Origin: Candidatus Poseidoniales archaeon | Lineage (GTDB): Archaea; Thermoplasmatota; Poseidoniia; Poseidoniales; Thalassarchaeaceae | Length of the DNA: 6,359 bases | Direction: 5' to 3' | Assembly (NCBI GenBank): GCA_028821815.1 | Contig: JAPKEY010000089.1 | Span: 1 to 6,359, forward strand | Shown: positions 5,670-6,359 of the stretch, piece by piece | How the letters are laid out: every line of letters begins with the position of its first letter | Numbering within the stretch: the stretch's first letter is position 1 | Position numbers and translations under genes: made by a program | The notes under the pieces: generated by a model | The model's input: only the letters and a program-made list of their open reading frames with translations | Told to the model about the DNA's origin: nothing | The model's database searches: none

Positions 5670-6359
5670 ATGCGCGCCCCTTTGATGGCCCTGCTGATGC
5701 TCAGCGTCAGCCTTGCAGGTTGCCTTGAGGGTGGCGAAACTACCGACCAAGGTCCAGGTCATGCTGACCTCTCAGCACCCGCAGAATGGCAAATCGGCCA
5801 ATGGTGGCTCTATACCTTCTCCACACCGGACTGGGAAGACGATTCAGCTCGACTTGTCGTAGCTGAAAATGATGCAGAAGATGGTACTGCATACATGCTG
5901 GCAATATCCAGTGAACGTGAGGCAAAGCGCCACGCAGTACTCAATCACAATCCATTCCTAGGCCGTATCACACACGACAACCTCTCGGCGTTCGAGAATG
6001 GAGACCCACAATCTGTACTGAATTTCCCACTGGATACAGGGAAGAATTGGGAGTTCACCCTGTTTGGAATCGATTGGAACACTGAAGTCATTGGGTCTTC
6101 AAATGGAAGGGCAACAATGTCCGCAACATCATCGGATGGGCAGATTCTCACCTATACTTACGATGGTTGGGCCGGTTTCATCGGGACTCTCGTATGGTAT
6201 GACTCCGAAGACACTCTCCAACTTCGCATGACTCTCACAGGCAACGGATTCGATCATACTGGCAATGTGTGGTTCATCCGCGCGGGAGATATCTTTGCAG
6301 AGGTTTGGGACCACGGTGCCGGTGCACCTGATGTTGAAATCACCGACTCATTTTTTGTC
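5670..6359 (+). CDS. Predicted secreted lipoprotein, function unknown, 3' end cut off
   Basis: I do not recognise a family. The frame is open for 230 residues from ATG 5670 and runs off the right edge. The N-terminus is a lipoprotein signal (MRAPLMALLMLSVSLAGC), with a lipobox LAGC and Cys18 as the likely lipidated residue. A Gly/Glu/Thr-rich linker follows (LEGGETTDQGPG). The mature part is soluble, with many Trp, Tyr and Asp residues and alternating hydrophobic positions (QWWLYTFSTPDW, NWEFTLFGIDW, GNVWFIRAGDIFAEVW), which suggests an all-beta extracellular domain. There are no cysteines after Cys18 and no transmembrane helix in the part seen. It is in the same direction as hppA, 39 bases downstream, and returns to the lower GC of the other genes. 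Substrate-binding, adhesion and structural roles are all open. Confidence 0.85.
   Translation, partial: MRAPLMALLMLSVSLAGCLEGGETTDQGPGHADLSAPAEWQIGQWWLYTFSTPDWEDDSARLVVAENDAEDGTAYMLAISSEREAKRHAVLNHNPFLGRITHDNLSAFENGDPQSVLNFPLDTGKNWEFTLFGIDWNTEVIGSSNGRATMSATSSDGQILTYTYDGWAGFIGTLVWYDSEDTLQLRMTLTGNGFDHTGNVWFIRAGDIFAEVWDHGAGAPDVEITDSFFV

Noticed and set aside
1..6359. Search for CRISPR arrays, tRNAs, insertion sequences and defence genes
   Set aside because: No regularly spaced repeats, no tRNA-like cloverleaf with a CCA-type end, and no transposase, integrase or known defence domain were seen on reading both strands.

Overview
The window looks like a piece of a marine planktonic archaeal genome, most likely Marine Group II/III Euryarchaeota (Poseidoniales and relatives). 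This is an inference from several features. One gene encodes a secreted, C-terminally anchored protein that opens with a DSDGDGYDD calcium-loop motif. Another encodes a lipoprotein with an LAGC lipobox. There is a PolX-type polymerase, a stand-alone NifU domain and a K+-dependent-type membrane pyrophosphatase. The clearest ribosome-binding site, GGTGAG, matches the archaeal anti-Shine-Dalgarno sequence. No rRNA or other marker gene is present to prove the placement.

Layout, left to right. (1) 1-1130, minus: the 5' part of a family X DNA polymerase (PolX). Its C-terminal end, expected to hold a PHP nuclease domain, lies beyond the left edge. (2) 1202-1531, plus: a small three-helix membrane protein of unknown function, divergent from polX. 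(3) 1534-2358, minus: a secreted, membrane-anchored protein that converges on (2) with a 2-base gap. (4) 2355-2669, minus: a NifU C-terminal-domain protein (Fe-S scaffold/carrier type) whose stop codon overlaps the start of (3), so the two probably form an operon. (5) 2692-3411, plus: a class I glutamine amidotransferase-like protein, divergent from (4) with only 22 bases between the starts. (6) 3412-3494: a short intergenic region with a perfect 18-bp palindrome, AT-rich promoter-like elements and a good ribosome-binding site. (7) 3495-5630, plus: a complete membrane-bound pyrophosphatase (hppA), visibly more GC-rich than its neighbours. (8) 5670 to the right edge, plus: the start of a predicted lipoprotein.

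The genes do not form one obvious pathway. The window is mostly housekeeping (DNA repair, Fe-S handling, an amidotransferase, an energy-conserving ion pump) mixed with surface proteins of unknown role. I see no CRISPR array, mobile element, tRNA or defence system, and I do not claim a new multi-gene system. The points most worth following are the PolX polymerase domain, whose third catalytic aspartate appears to be glutamine next to a roughly 30-residue insertion, the Na+-type residue pattern of the pyrophosphatase, and the palindrome in front of hppA. No stretch longer than about 100 bases is without a gene.
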